A stretch of DNA of 64,000 bases, from positions 84,684-148,683 of the forward strand of contig NZ_JARVSD010000019.1 of the NCBI RefSeq assembly GCF_030209445.1, read 5' to 3'. Made by a program: the position numbers and the translations under genes. The first letter of the stretch is position 1. Every line of letters starts with the position of its first letter. The DNA is from Promicromonospora sp. MEB111. Lineage in GTDB: Bacteria > Actinomycetota > Actinomycetes > Actinomycetales > Cellulomonadaceae. Positions 25,958 through 34,717 of this stretch are shown here, in pieces. Below the pieces are notes generated by a model. It made no database searches. It saw only the letters and a list, made by a program, of their open reading frames with translations, and was not told where the DNA came from.

Positions 25958-27187
25958 TCAGTGGTCGGCGTCCCACCGTGCGACCTCGGAACCCTTCGCC
26001 CCGCCGTACATGTCGACGACCTCGCCGTCGGGCCCGTAGGTGACCGAGGCGTCGTCGTACGGGCCGGAGCCCCAAACGACGATCTCGTAGGCCCGGCCGG
26101 TGTCGCCGAACGCCGGGTTCGGCACGTGGACCCGGACGGTGACCAGGTCCTCCGGCTCGAAGCCCGCCTGCCGCGGCAGCCGGTCGGCGAGCTCCTGGAG
26201 CGAGCCCCAGTCGACGTCGGCGGCGTCGAAGGTCAGCAGCGGCAGCTCGTCGTCGCTCGGCTGGATGGGCGACGGTTCGTGCCGCACCACGTCGCCGCGC
26301 GCCCAGACGAGGTCGTCGGTGTTGTCGGAGCCGGGGGTCGCGGGCACGGTCGCGGTCGCCGTCGTGCTGCCGAGGCCGACGTCAGTGAAGGAGCTGTCCC
26401 CGGCCTCGGCGACGAACGCGTCGACGACCTCCTGCGCGCGCACCGGGTCGAGGGTGCTGGCCTCCCGGTCGACGCGCCGCTCCTGGGCCGCGGAGACCTC
26501 CAGCAGCGGCGTGCCGGAGAGTACCGCGGCGACGTCCTCGCGCACGGGGTAGAGGCGGGCGGCGAACCCGACGAGGACCAGGAGCGCGAGCAGCACCGCC
26601 GGGATCTTCACCAACCCACGCGCGTCGCGGCCCGCGCTCACGGGCACCGCCGCCCACTCGTCGGGCTCGTCCATGCGGGCGACCGTGTCCGCCTGCGCGG
26701 CCTTCTCCCGCCACGACTGCGGCGGGGACTGGAGCAGGGTCACGCCGGGGGCGTCCGCCTTCTCCTGCAGCACCACGACCACGGCCCCCGGCTGGAACTG
26801 CGGCAGGCGGGTCCTGTCGATCAGCGCGCGGGTGGTCGTCGTGTACGCGGCGCGGGTCCGGGCGGCGACGGCGAGCCGCAGCTCGGCCACGGGGTCGTCG
26901 TTGATCTCGGTCCCGGTCGAGGAGATGTCCAGCACCTTGGCCAGGTGCAGGCGGCCCTCGCGCTCGGCGGTGACCACGACGTCGACCGACGGCGTGGTGC
27001 GCAACGCGCTGGTCCCGCCGATGCCCACGAGGGTGGTCACCACGGCCGTGAGCGCGACCGCGAGGATGCTCACGACCAGGGCGACGGGCAGCCACCAGGC
27101 CGGGGCGCCGTGATCGAGCCGGAGACCGATCAGCAGGATGCAGGCGAGGGCGAAACCCACGGCGAGAGAGCGCACTATCCGGATCAC
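25958..27187 (-). CDS. Membrane protein of unknown function
   Basis: About 409 aa from GTG 27187; ATG 27229 is an upstream alternative. AATACT sits 6 nt before the GTG, fitting a leaderless start. Two N-terminal membrane helices (LAVGFALACILLIGL, LPVALVVSILAVALTAVVTT), a soluble domain of about 150 residues, a third helix (IPAVLLALLVLVGFAARLY), then an extracytoplasmic domain of about 200 residues with VTVRVHVPNPAFGDTGRAYEIVV. The layout suggests a sensor or scaffold. I do not recognise the family. Confidence 0.7.
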   Translation of the reverse strand: MIRIVRSLAVGFALACILLIGLRLDHGAPAWWLPVALVVSILAVALTAVVTTLVGIGGTSALRTTPSVDVVVTAEREGRLHLAKVLDISSTGTEINDDPVAELRLAVAARTRAAYTTTTRALIDRTRLPQFQPGAVVVVLQEKADAPGVTLLQSPPQSWREKAAQADTVARMDEPDEWAAVPVSAGRDARGLVKIPAVLLALLVLVGFAARLYPVREDVAAVLSGTPLLEVSAAQERRVDREASTLDPVRAQEVVDAFVAEAGDSSFTDVGLGSTTATATVPATPGSDNTDDLVWARGDVVRHEPSPIQPSDDELPLLTFDAADVDWGSLQELADRLPRQAGFEPEDLVTVRVHVPNPAFGDTGRAYEIVVWGSGPYDDASVTYGPDGEVVDMYGGAKGSEVARWDADH

Positions 27188-27272
27188 GCGGCAAGTATTC
27201 CGGACACCTCTGACATTCCGGGGTGGCATCGTTCGCCGACGAGGTCACCGTTAGGTCAAGCCATGAGAACTT

Positions 27273-27288
27273 TGTGGCGTACATCACA
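27273..27288. promoter_or_regulatory. CRP/GlxR-type binding site upstream of tctC
   Basis: TGTGGCGTACATCACA matches the GlxR consensus TGTGANNTANNTCACA at all fixed positions except one. It lies 84 bp before the tctC start, in the divergent gap with the membrane protein gene. It fits cAMP/carbon control of carboxylate uptake. Confidence 0.6.
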
Positions 27289-27371
27289 TGTTGGGCGGTA
27301 ATGTCACGGTCTCGACCGGATCGACTGCCACGGATCAACCTCTGCCAGATCAACGATGATCGGAGACGGAC

Positions 27372-28385
27372 ATGACCCCCGCCGCACCCCGGAGACACCG
27401 GAAGGCCGCCGCGTACCTCGGTGCGCTCGCCGGTCTCAGCCTCGCCCTGGCCGCCTGCTCCTCGGGCGGCGGCTCCGACCCCGCCGCCTACCCCGAGGAC
27501 GACATCGAGGTGATCGTGCCGTTCTCCGCCGGCGGCCCCACCGACACCGTGACCCGCATGGTCGCCGAGCCCATGGCCGAGGAGCTGGGCGTGCAGCTCG
27601 TGGTCCAGAACGTCGACGGCGCGGGCGGCACCGTCGGAGCCGGACAGGCCGCGACGGCCGAGCCGGACGGCTACACCGTGCTCATGCACCACATCGGCAT
27701 GTCCACGGCGCCGGCGCTCTACGCCGACCTGGCCTACGACCCCGTGGCCGACTTCAAGCCGGTCGGTCTCGTCACCGAGGTGCCCATGACGATCATCGCG
27801 CGCGCCGACTTCGAGCCCGACACCTTCGAGGAGTTCGTCACCTTCGTCCAGGAGAACGCCGACACGGTGACGATGGCGCACGCCGGCGAGGGCTCCGCCT
27901 CCAACCTGTGCGGCCTGCTCCTGACGGACGCCCTCGGCGTCGACCTGACGGCCGTGCCCTATGACGGCACCGGCCCCGCCATGGCCGAGATCGTGGGCGG
28001 ACAGGTCGACTTCATGTGCGACCAGACCACGAACACGACCGGCCAGATCACGGCGGGCGAGGTCAAGGCCTACGCGGTGACGACCCCCGAGCGGATCGAG
28101 GCCCTGCCCGACCTGCCCACCACGACGGAGGGCGGCCAGCCGGACATCCAGGTCAGCGTGTGGCACGGCCTGTACGTCCCGGCCGAGACGCCCGACGAGA
28201 TCGTCGAGAAGCTCACCGGCGCGCTCCAGGTGGCGCTGGCCGACCAGGGCGTCGTCGACCAGATGGCCGACCTCGGCACCGCGCCCGTGAGTGCCGACCA
28301 GGCCACCCCCGAGGCGCACGCGGCGCTGCTGGAGGAGCAGATCGCGACCTGGGGCGGGATCATCGCCGACGGTCAGGGAGGCTGA
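27372..28385 (+). CDS. tctC: Tripartite tricarboxylate transporter substrate-binding lipoprotein
   Basis: 337 aa with GGAGAC upstream. Lipoprotein signal: basic PRRHRKAAAYLG, hydrophobic GLSLALAAC, lipidated Cys29. The TctC/Bug domain starts at DIEVIVPFSAGGPTDTVTRMVAEPM, with VVQNVDGAGGTVGAGQAA and LMHHIGMSTAPALYADL typical of the Bug fold; DFMCDQTTNTTGQ is the second ligand loop. It binds a carboxylate outside the membrane and delivers it to TctAB. Substrate unknown. First gene of tctCBA. Confidence 0.93.
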   Translation: MTPAAPRRHRKAAAYLGALAGLSLALAACSSGGGSDPAAYPEDDIEVIVPFSAGGPTDTVTRMVAEPMAEELGVQLVVQNVDGAGGTVGAGQAATAEPDGYTVLMHHIGMSTAPALYADLAYDPVADFKPVGLVTEVPMTIIARADFEPDTFEEFVTFVQENADTVTMAHAGEGSASNLCGLLLTDALGVDLTAVPYDGTGPAMAEIVGGQVDFMCDQTTNTTGQITAGEVKAYAVTTPERIEALPDLPTTTEGGQPDIQVSVWHGLYVPAETPDEIVEKLTGALQVALADQGVVDQMADLGTAPVSADQATPEAHAALLEEQIATWGGIIADGQGG

Positions 28386-28386
28386 G

Positions 28387-28965
28387 ATCGGCGCCCTCCG
28401 GCCCCGTTCGACGGGCGACCTCGTCGCGGGCCTGATCTTCCTCGGCCTCGGCGCGGCGTTCGCCGTCGGGGCGCTCGGGTACGAGCTCGGCGCCCTCCTC
28501 GAGATGGGCCCGGGGTACGTGCCGCTCGCCCTCGGCCTCGTGCTCGCCGCGCTCGGCCTCGCGACCGTCGTCAAGGCGTACGTCGCGCCCGACCCGGCGC
28601 CCGGCGAGGTGGCCGACGTTGTGCCGGGCGACGCCGTGCCGGGCGACGCCGTGCCCGACGACGCCGTGCCCCACGACGCCCGTCCCGACGACGCCGCGCC
28701 CGACCCCCGCCCGCTCGCCGGTCTCCGGTGGCGGCCGACGCTGGCCGTGTTCGCGGCCGTGGTGTTCTTCGCGCTCACGGTCGAGGGGCTCGGCCTGCTG
28801 CCCGCGACCTTCGGCACCGGCCTGCTCGCCGCGCTGGCCCGGCCCGGCACCAGGCCGTTGCAGGCCCTGGTGATCGCAGCCGGCCTGACGGCGGCGAGCT
28901 GGGTCATCTTCGTCGTCCTGCTGCAGCTGCGCCTGCCGCTGCTGGGCGACGGGCTCGGCGGCTAG
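28387..28965 (+). CDS. tctB: Tripartite tricarboxylate transporter small membrane subunit
   Basis: The protein starts most plausibly at ATC 28387 (192 aa): AGGGAGG lies 5 nt upstream, and IGALRPRSTGDLVAGLIFLGLG is a normal TctB N-terminus. The only in-frame canonical start is GTG 28291, which overlaps tctC by 95 nt and has no ribosome site. Four membrane helices are seen: GLIFLGLGAAFAVGALG, YVPLALGLVLAALGLATVV, WRPTLAVFAAVVFFALTV and LTAASWVIFVVLLQLRLPL, with a third-to-fourth loop. Between helices 2 and 3 is an unusual D/A/V/P repeat insert. TctB supports the TctA pore. Confidence 0.85.
   Translation: MGALRPRSTGDLVAGLIFLGLGAAFAVGALGYELGALLEMGPGYVPLALGLVLAALGLATVVKAYVAPDPAPGEVADVVPGDAVPGDAVPDDAVPHDARPDDAAPDPRPLAGLRWRPTLAVFAAVVFFALTVEGLGLLPATFGTGLLAALARPGTRPLQALVIAAGLTAASWVIFVVLLQLRLPLLGDGLGG
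28615..28704 (+). repeat. Six in-frame 15-bp repeats inside tctB
   Basis: Six units encode DVVPG, DAVPG, DAVPD, DAVPH, DARPD, DAAPD. The DNA unit is GACGCCGTGCCSRAC-like. They extend the cytoplasmic/periplasmic loop between helices 2 and 3 by 30 residues. Copy number may vary between strains. Confidence 0.85.
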
Positions 28966-28993
28966 GCCCCCGGCGGGAACGAGGAGAGACGAC

Positions 28994-30502
28994 ATGGACC
29001 TGCTCGACAACCTCGCCCTCGGGTTCTCCGAGGCGCTCCAGTGGCACAACCTGCTGTTCTGCCTGCTCGGCGTCGCGCTCGGCACCGCGGTCGGCGTGCT
29101 GCCCGGCATCGGGCCCACGGCGACCATCGCCCTGCTGCTGCCGATCACGTTCGGGTTCGACGACCCGACGTCGGCCCTCATCATGCTCGCCGGCATCCAC
29201 TACGGCGCCCAGTACGGCGGGTCGACGACGGCGATCCTGCTCAACCTGCCCGGCGAGTCGTCGGCGGCGGTCACGGCGATCGACGGGCACCAGATGGCGC
29301 GCTCCGGCCGGGCCGGGGTGGCGCTCGCGGTGGCGGCGCTCGGCTCGTTCGCGGCCGGGACGGTCGCGACCGTGGTGCTCGCCGTCGCCGCCCCGCCGCT
29401 GGCCCGCGCCGCGCTCGCGTTCGGGGCCGCCGAGTACTTCTCGCTCGTGGTGCTCGGCCTCGTGGCGTCGATCGCGCTGGCGAGCGGCTCCACGCTCAAG
29501 GCGCTCGCGATGATCGTGCTCGGCATCCTGCTGGGCACCGTGGGCCAGGACCTGTACACGGGCACGCCGCGGTTCACCTTCGGCGTGCGCGAGCTGTACC
29601 AGGGGCTGAGCTTCGTGGCGGTCGCCGTCGGCGTGTTCGGCATCGCGGAGATCCTGCGCAACCTGCACGACCCGCGCACCCGGACCCGCATGGTCAGCCG
29701 CGTGGCGAACCTGTGGCCCGGCCGGGCCGAGCTGCGGCGGATCGTCGCGCCGGTGCTCCGCGCCACCGGGCTCGGGTCGCTGCTGGGCGTGCTCCCGGGC
29801 GGCGGGCACGTGCTCGCCTCGTACGCGTCGTACGCGGTGGAGAAGCGGATCTCGCGGACGCCGGGGGAGTTCGGGCACGGGGCGATCGAGGGCGTGGCCG
29901 GCCCGGAGTCGGCGAACAACGCCGCTGCGCAGACGTCGTTCATCCCGCTGCTGACGCTCGGGCTGCCCGCCCACCCCGTGATGGCCCTGATGGTGGGCGC
30001 GTTCATCATCCAGGGCATCACGCCCGGCCCCGACGTGATGACCGAGCAGCCGGCCCTCGTCTGGGGCCTGATCGCGTCCATGTGGATCGGCAACGTGCTG
30101 CTGGTGCTGCTCAACCTGCCGCTCATCGGGCTGTGGGTGCGCATGCTGTCGGTGCCCTACTCGGTGCTGTTCCCCGTGATCGTGGTGTTCGCGTGCATCG
30201 GCACCTACTCGTTGAACCAGAACCCGTGGGACGTGCTCGCGATGGCGTTCTTCGGCGTGCTGGGCTTCGTGCTGGTGCGCTGCGGGTGCGAGCCCGCGCC
30301 GCTGCTGCTCGGGTTCGTGCTGGGGCCCATGCTGGAGGAGAACCTGCGGCGGGCCCTGCTCATCTCCCGGGGCGACCCCACGGTGTTCCTCACGCGCCCC
30401 ATCTCGGCGGTGCTGCTCACCCTGGCGGTGCTGGCGCTGGTCATCGCGGTGCTCCCGGCGATCCGCCGCAAGCGCGACGTGGTCTTCGCGGAGGACGAAT
30501 AG
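28994..30502 (+). CDS. tctA: Tripartite tricarboxylate transporter large permease
   Basis: 502 aa; ribosome site GAGGAGA before ATG. About 12 membrane helices. TctA signatures: GVLPGIGPTATIALLLPITFG near residue 37, YGAQYGGSTTAILLNLPGE near 80, and the mirrored second-half motif EGVAGPESANNAAAQTSFIPLLTLGLP. Forms the sodium- or proton-coupled pore. Follows tctB by 28 bp. Confidence 0.95.
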   Translation: MDLLDNLALGFSEALQWHNLLFCLLGVALGTAVGVLPGIGPTATIALLLPITFGFDDPTSALIMLAGIHYGAQYGGSTTAILLNLPGESSAAVTAIDGHQMARSGRAGVALAVAALGSFAAGTVATVVLAVAAPPLARAALAFGAAEYFSLVVLGLVASIALASGSTLKALAMIVLGILLGTVGQDLYTGTPRFTFGVRELYQGLSFVAVAVGVFGIAEILRNLHDPRTRTRMVSRVANLWPGRAELRRIVAPVLRATGLGSLLGVLPGGGHVLASYASYAVEKRISRTPGEFGHGAIEGVAGPESANNAAAQTSFIPLLTLGLPAHPVMALMVGAFIIQGITPGPDVMTEQPALVWGLIASMWIGNVLLVLLNLPLIGLWVRMLSVPYSVLFPVIVVFACIGTYSLNQNPWDVLAMAFFGVLGFVLVRCGCEPAPLLLGFVLGPMLEENLRRALLISRGDPTVFLTRPISAVLLTLAVLALVIAVLPAIRRKRDVVFAEDE

Positions 30503-30517
30503 GGGTCGCGGGAGCCT

Positions 30518-31262
30518 TCAGATCGTGAGGAGGCCCCGGGTCAGGGCCGTGACCGCGCCCCCCACCGCCACCGTGACCGCGATGCGGGAGGCGACCGGGG
30601 TCGGCAGCCGCCGGGCCAGGACGTTGCCGAACGCCACCCCGGCGAGCACGGCGGCGAGCAGCACCGGCCAGACCCACCACGCGGGGGCGGAGCCGGCCGG
30701 GATCGCGCCGAAGCCCAGCTTGGTGACCACCGACATGACATTCATGACCACGAGCAGCGGCTGCATCGTCGCGGCGAACGACCGGTGCTCCCAGCGGGTG
30801 GCCATCGCGTAGGGTCCAGGCGGGCGCCGCCACGCCCGACGTCGTGTTCATGAAGCCCGCCGCCAGGCCGGTGACGACGGCGACGGAACGGCCCTGGATC
30901 CGCACCCGCCGCCGCAGCAGGGCCGAGGCGCCCAGCGCGAGCAGCACGGAGCCGCCCACGATCACGTCGAGCCACGCGGTGTCGGCCTCGCGGACCGTCA
31001 GCGCGCCGAGGACCGAGCCCACCAGCATGAGCGGCAGGATCGTGACCACCCGCCGCCAGTCCACGCCGTCCCGCAGCGCCCGCAGGATGAGCAGCGCCGT
31101 GACGATCGCGGCCACGTTGCTGACCAGCACGCCCACCGACGCGCCCAGGAACACCGTGAGCACCGGCGCGGCCACCATGCCGACGCCCATCCCGGCGACG
31201 CGCTGCAGCCCGGCCCCGAGGACGACGGCCAGGCACGCTGCGATCAGGGCCGTCGTCTCCAC
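30518..31262 (-). pseudogene. TauE/SafE-family permease gene, frameshifted
   Basis: GTG 31262 opens METTALIAACLAVVLGAGLQ (first residue by GTG), with repeated helices and the family motif GFMNTTSGVAAPAWT. At 30811-30814 the frame breaks: PAWTL should continue YAMATRWEHRSFAAT, which is found in the next frame and runs to a normal end at 30518. Two bases appear to be missing (or one extra). Either a recent pseudogene or a sequencing error; both halves are otherwise intact, about 247 residues combined. TauE proteins export sulfite, sulfoacetate or similar small acids. Confidence 0.78.
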
Positions 31263-31268
31263 CCGGAC

Positions 31269-31274
31269 ACGCTA
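31269..31274 (-). promoter_or_regulatory. -10-like element of the tauE-like gene (leaderless)
   Basis: On the minus strand TAGCGT, 6 nt, GTG 31262. The promoter looks intact although the gene is frameshifted. Confidence 0.45.
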
Positions 31275-31362
31275 ACCCCGATCCGCGGCCGCGCTGGTCC
31301 GCGAGATGCCCTGTTCAGCGGGCCGCTCGGTGGTGCGTCTCACACCGTGACGGCCAGGTCGG

Positions 31363-32709
31363 TCAGCGGGCCCGCGGCCACACCACGGTGAACCGGGCGC
31401 CGCCGTCGGGCGACTCGCCGACGGCGGCCCGGCCGCCCCGGCGGCGGACGAGCTCGGCGACCAGCGCCAGGCCGAGCCCGGCGCCGCCGGAGGTGCGCGC
31501 GCGGTCGTCGGACACCCGGTAGAAGCGGTCGAAGACCTTGGCCCGGTGCTCGGGCCGCACCCCGGGGCCGTCGTCGTCGACGAGCACGCGCACGGTGGAC
31601 CGGCCCGCGAGCACCGAGACCACGACCCGCGTGCCGGCGTACCGGCAGGCGTTGCGCAGCAGGTTGTCCAGGACGAGCCCGGTCTCCGTGCGCGCGGCGG
31701 CCGCCCAGACCTGGTCGGCCGCGACGTTGACCAGGATCGGCACCGGCTGCTCCCCGGCGCGCGCCACGGCCGCGTGCACCTCGCCCACCAGGTCCACGTC
31801 GTCCGACGGGGGCAGCTCGCCGGCGTCCGAGCGGGCCAGCGCCAGCAGCCCGTCGAGCAGGGCCGACAGCCGTTCGGCGTCCGCGAGCACGTCGGCGTGC
31901 ACCTCCTGCGAGAGCGCCGGGTCGGGGTTGGTCACCGCGACCTCCGACTGGAGGCGGATCGACGCCACCGGCGACCGCAGCTCGTGCGCGGCGTCGCCCG
32001 TGAACCGCCGCAGCCGCTCCGTGGTGGCCTCCTGCCGGTCCAGCAGCTCGTTGAAGTCGCCGGCCAGGGCGCGCAGCTCGCCGGCCGCGGCGTCGGGCAC
32101 CGCCAGCCGGGCGCCGGGCGCGAGCCGGCGCACGGACTGGCGCATCCGGGCGACCGGGGCCAGCGCGGACCCGACGGCGAACCAGATCGCGACGCCCGCC
32201 ACCACGGTCCCGACGAGAGCCGTGACCAGCAGCCAGCGGCTGCCCGACGCCTCGGCGGCGCGTTGCCCCACGAGCCCGGTGCCGACGACCACGAGCCGCT
32301 GGCTCCCGTCGGGCGCGGTGACGACGGAGCCCTGCCAGCGCACCTGCCGCCGGTCGCCCGCGGTGACCGGGGTCCCGGCCTTCAGCGCCCGCACCTGGTC
32401 CCGCGTCAGGGCGGGCGGCGGGGCGTCGTCGACGGCGCCGCCCGCGGTGTCCAGCACGCGCACCTCCAGGCCGTCGGCCGAGGCGGGTTCCGTGCCGGTG
32501 ACGACGTCGTGGGCGGCCCCGCTCAGCGCCGTCCGGAGCTCGTCGTCCACGGCGCCGGTCAGGAGCGGTGCCAGGCCCCGGCCCGCGACCATCGCCAGGC
32601 CCAGCAGGCAGGCCAGCGTGACCGCCGTGGCGAGGGCGGTGATCCGCAGGCGCAGCGAGAAACCCGCCCAGGGCGCTCCTGTCCGGTGCCCGCCGGGCGC
32701 CGCCGGCAC
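31363..32709 (-). CDS. Sensor histidine kinase
   Basis: 448 aa from GTG 32709, which shares one base with the stop of the response regulator (TAGTG). Two membrane helices (about residues 22-45 and 165-187) frame an extracytoplasmic sensor of about 120 residues. A HAMP segment follows (GSALAPVARMRQSVRRLA). HisKA has phospho-acceptor His242 in DAAHELRSPVASIR. HATPase boxes are NLLRNACRYA, VDDDGPGV and GGAGLGLALVAELV. Signal unknown. The adjacent, divergent LolA-like/ABC genes suggest an envelope or peptide signal; the nearby tctCBA makes a TctE-like role an alternative. Confidence 0.93.
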   Translation of the reverse strand: MPAAPGGHRTGAPWAGFSLRLRITALATAVTLACLLGLAMVAGRGLAPLLTGAVDDELRTALSGAAHDVVTGTEPASADGLEVRVLDTAGGAVDDAPPPALTRDQVRALKAGTPVTAGDRRQVRWQGSVVTAPDGSQRLVVVGTGLVGQRAAEASGSRWLLVTALVGTVVAGVAIWFAVGSALAPVARMRQSVRRLAPGARLAVPDAAAGELRALAGDFNELLDRQEATTERLRRFTGDAAHELRSPVASIRLQSEVAVTNPDPALSQEVHADVLADAERLSALLDGLLALARSDAGELPPSDDVDLVGEVHAAVARAGEQPVPILVNVAADQVWAAAARTETGLVLDNLLRNACRYAGTRVVVSVLAGRSTVRVLVDDDGPGVRPEHRAKVFDRFYRVSDDRARTSGGAGLGLALVAELVRRRGGRAAVGESPDGGARFTVVWPRAR

Positions 32710-33392
32710 TAGGGCACGCCCCCGAGCCGGTACCCCTGCCCCCGGACGGTCCGGACCAGGTCGCCGGCGCCGACGGCCGCGAGCTTGCGGCGCAGGTAGC
32801 CCACGTACACCTCGACGACGTTCCGGGTCGCGGCCTGCTCGTCGCCCCAGACCTCCGTCAGCAGCTCCTGCTTGGTCCACACCGTCCCGGCGCGCGAGGC
32901 CAGCGCCACGAGCAGCGCGTACTCGCGCGGGCTCAGGGGTACGTCGACGTCGGCGTAGCGGACGGCACGGGCCCCGCGGTCGACGGTCAGCGGCCCGAGC
33001 CGGATCGGCTCCCGCGTGGTGCCCGGGGCCGCGCGGCGCAGGAGGGCGCGGAGCTGGGCGAGCAGCACCACGAACGAGAACGGCTTGACCACGTAGCCGT
33101 CGGCTCCGAGGTCCAGCCCGTCGGCCTGGTCCACCTCGCCGTCCTTCGCGGAGACGAGCAGCACGGGCGTGGTGACGCCGGCGGACCGCAGCTCCTGGAG
33201 CACGCGGTACCCGGACAGGCCCGGGATCATGATGTCCAGCAGCACCGCGTCGAACGACCCGGTCCGCGCCAGCCGCAGCCCGGCCGGGCCGTCTGCCGCG
33301 ACCGTGACGTCCATGCCCTCGGCGCGCAGGCCGCGGTCCAGCGCCTTGCGCACGCCCGGCTCGTCGTCGACCACGAGAATCTGCGGTCTCAT
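32709..33392 (-). CDS. OmpR/PhoB family response regulator
   Basis: 227 aa from ATG 33392 (MRPQILVVDDEPG); ATG 33404 is four codons longer. Receiver domain with acidic pocket VVDDEP, phospho-acceptor Asp53 in AVLLDIMIPG and switch Lys in VSAKDG...YVVKPF. The C-terminal winged helix reads LSPREYALLVALASRAGTVWTKQELL and RNVVEVYVGYLRRKL. Transcribed with the kinase. The TCTCAG direct repeat at 33463-33479 is its likely binding site. Confidence 0.94.
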   Translation of the reverse strand: MRPQILVVDDEPGVRKALDRGLRAEGMDVTVAADGPAGLRLARTGSFDAVLLDIMIPGLSGYRVLQELRSAGVTTPVLLVSAKDGEVDQADGLDLGADGYVVKPFSFVVLLAQLRALLRRAAPGTTREPIRLGPLTVDRGARAVRYADVDVPLSPREYALLVALASRAGTVWTKQELLTEVWGDEQAATRNVVEVYVGYLRRKLAAVGAGDLVRTVRGQGYRLGGVP

Positions 33393-33462
33393 GCCTGCCA
33401 GCATGCCGCACGCGGCGGCCGGTGCGTATGCCGGGCGGGTGCCGGCCGGCAGGTCGGGACGT

Positions 33463-33479
33463 TCTCAGCGAGGTCTCAG
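33463..33479. promoter_or_regulatory. Direct-repeat operator for the OmpR-type regulator
   Basis: TCTCAG at 33463-33468 and again at 33474-33479, 11 bp apart start to start, i.e. one helical turn. This is the usual geometry of OmpR/PhoB tandem binding. It lies in the gap between the regulator and the LolA-like gene, 57 bp before the latter's start. Confidence 0.5.
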
Positions 33480-33535
33480 GCGCCACGGGGGATCGTGGAA
33501 GGAGCAGACTGGTTCCACACGCGAAGGAGCGGGAC

Positions 33536-34717
33536 ATGAGGCCGAGGACGAAGGCGCTGGTCGCCGCCGGGTCAGGGATCGCGGTCGGGCTGGGCGGGCT
33601 GGCGCTGACCGCGCTGCCCGCCGGGGCGGACGACGATCCGGTGCTGCCCGCGATCGACGCGGAGCAGCTCGTGACCTCCGCGCTGGAGGCCACGCCGCCC
33701 GCGTTCGACGGCGTGGCCGAGGTGAGCAACGAGCTCGGGCTGCCCGCCGTGCCCGGGGCGGACGCCCTGGACTTCGAGTCGGTGCGGGTGTTCCACGACG
33801 GCGCGGAGTCCGCCCGGGTCCAGGTCGAGCGGCCGACGTCGGAGCTGACGTTCGTCAAGAACACCGACGAGGCGTGGGCCTACGACTCGCAGGAGAACAG
33901 CGCGCGGCAGCTCACCTGGGACGACGCGGACCTCGCGGCGGCCAGGGAACGGGCCGGGCAGCACGCCGCGAAGCAGGGCCACGCCGAGGCACGGATGGCG
34001 GACCCGGCGCAGGCGGCGACCGAGATCATCGAGCAGCTGCGCCCGACCAGCGACATCGTCGTGGACGGCACGGCTCGGGTCGCCGACCGGGCCGCGTACG
34101 AGCTCGTGCTGACGCCCAAGCCGACGGAGAAGACGCTGCTGCGCGAGATCACGGTGGCGATCGACGAGCAGACGCGCGTGCCGCTGCGGTTCGACGTGTA
34201 TGCGAACGGCAGGTCCGAACCGGTCCTGTCGCTCGGCTTCGTCGAGTTCGAGGTCGGCGCGCAGGACGCCGGTCTGTTCGAGTTCACGCCGCCGGCCGGC
34301 GCTGACGTCAAGACCACCGACGCGGGTGACGTCGCGCAGGCCCGGGGCGAGCACGCGGGGGAGGCCGGCGAGCCGGGCGGCCCCGGGGAGAGCCTGACGA
34401 CGGTCGGCGACGGCTGGGACGCGGTGCTGGTGGGCACGGTGCCCGCCGAGGCGCTGGGCCAGGACGTCGCCGGTGCGGGACCCGCCGGGAGCGAGGGCTT
34501 CCTCGGCGGCGCAGGATCGGCGGGAGGCGGGTCGGCGGGAGGCGAGCAGGACCTCGCCGGGCTCCTGGCCCAGATCGGCCAGCCGGTGTCCGGGGAGTTC
34601 GGCTCCGGCTCGTACGTCCGGATCGCCGTCGGCGGTGCGATCGTCACCGACGACGGCCGGGTCGCGGCCGGCGCGGTGCCCCAGCAGGTGCTCGTCGACG
34701 CCCTGGACCAGCAGTGA
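33536..34717 (+). CDS. LolA-like exported protein
   Basis: 393 aa from ATG 33536, AAGGAG upstream. Signal peptide or N-terminal anchor: MRPRTKALVAAGSGIAVGLG, LALTALPAGAD. Then a beta-rich LolA/LppX-type half-barrel: AEQLVTSALEATPPAFDGVAE, SELTFVKNTDEAWAYDSQEN, ADRAAYELVLTPKP, ITVAIDEQTRVPLRFDVYANG and FVEFEVGAQDAGLFEFTPP. The C-terminal ~120 residues are Gly/Ala-rich with a second small domain. Such proteins bind lipids or report on the envelope. The stop overlaps the ABC ATPase start by 4 nt (GTGA). Confidence 0.8.
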   Translation: MRPRTKALVAAGSGIAVGLGGLALTALPAGADDDPVLPAIDAEQLVTSALEATPPAFDGVAEVSNELGLPAVPGADALDFESVRVFHDGAESARVQVERPTSELTFVKNTDEAWAYDSQENSARQLTWDDADLAAARERAGQHAAKQGHAEARMADPAQAATEIIEQLRPTSDIVVDGTARVADRAAYELVLTPKPTEKTLLREITVAIDEQTRVPLRFDVYANGRSEPVLSLGFVEFEVGAQDAGLFEFTPPAGADVKTTDAGDVAQARGEHAGEAGEPGGPGESLTTVGDGWDAVLVGTVPAEALGQDVAGAGPAGSEGFLGGAGSAGGGSAGGEQDLAGLLAQIGQPVSGEFGSGSYVRIAVGGAIVTDDGRVAAGAVPQQVLVDALDQQ

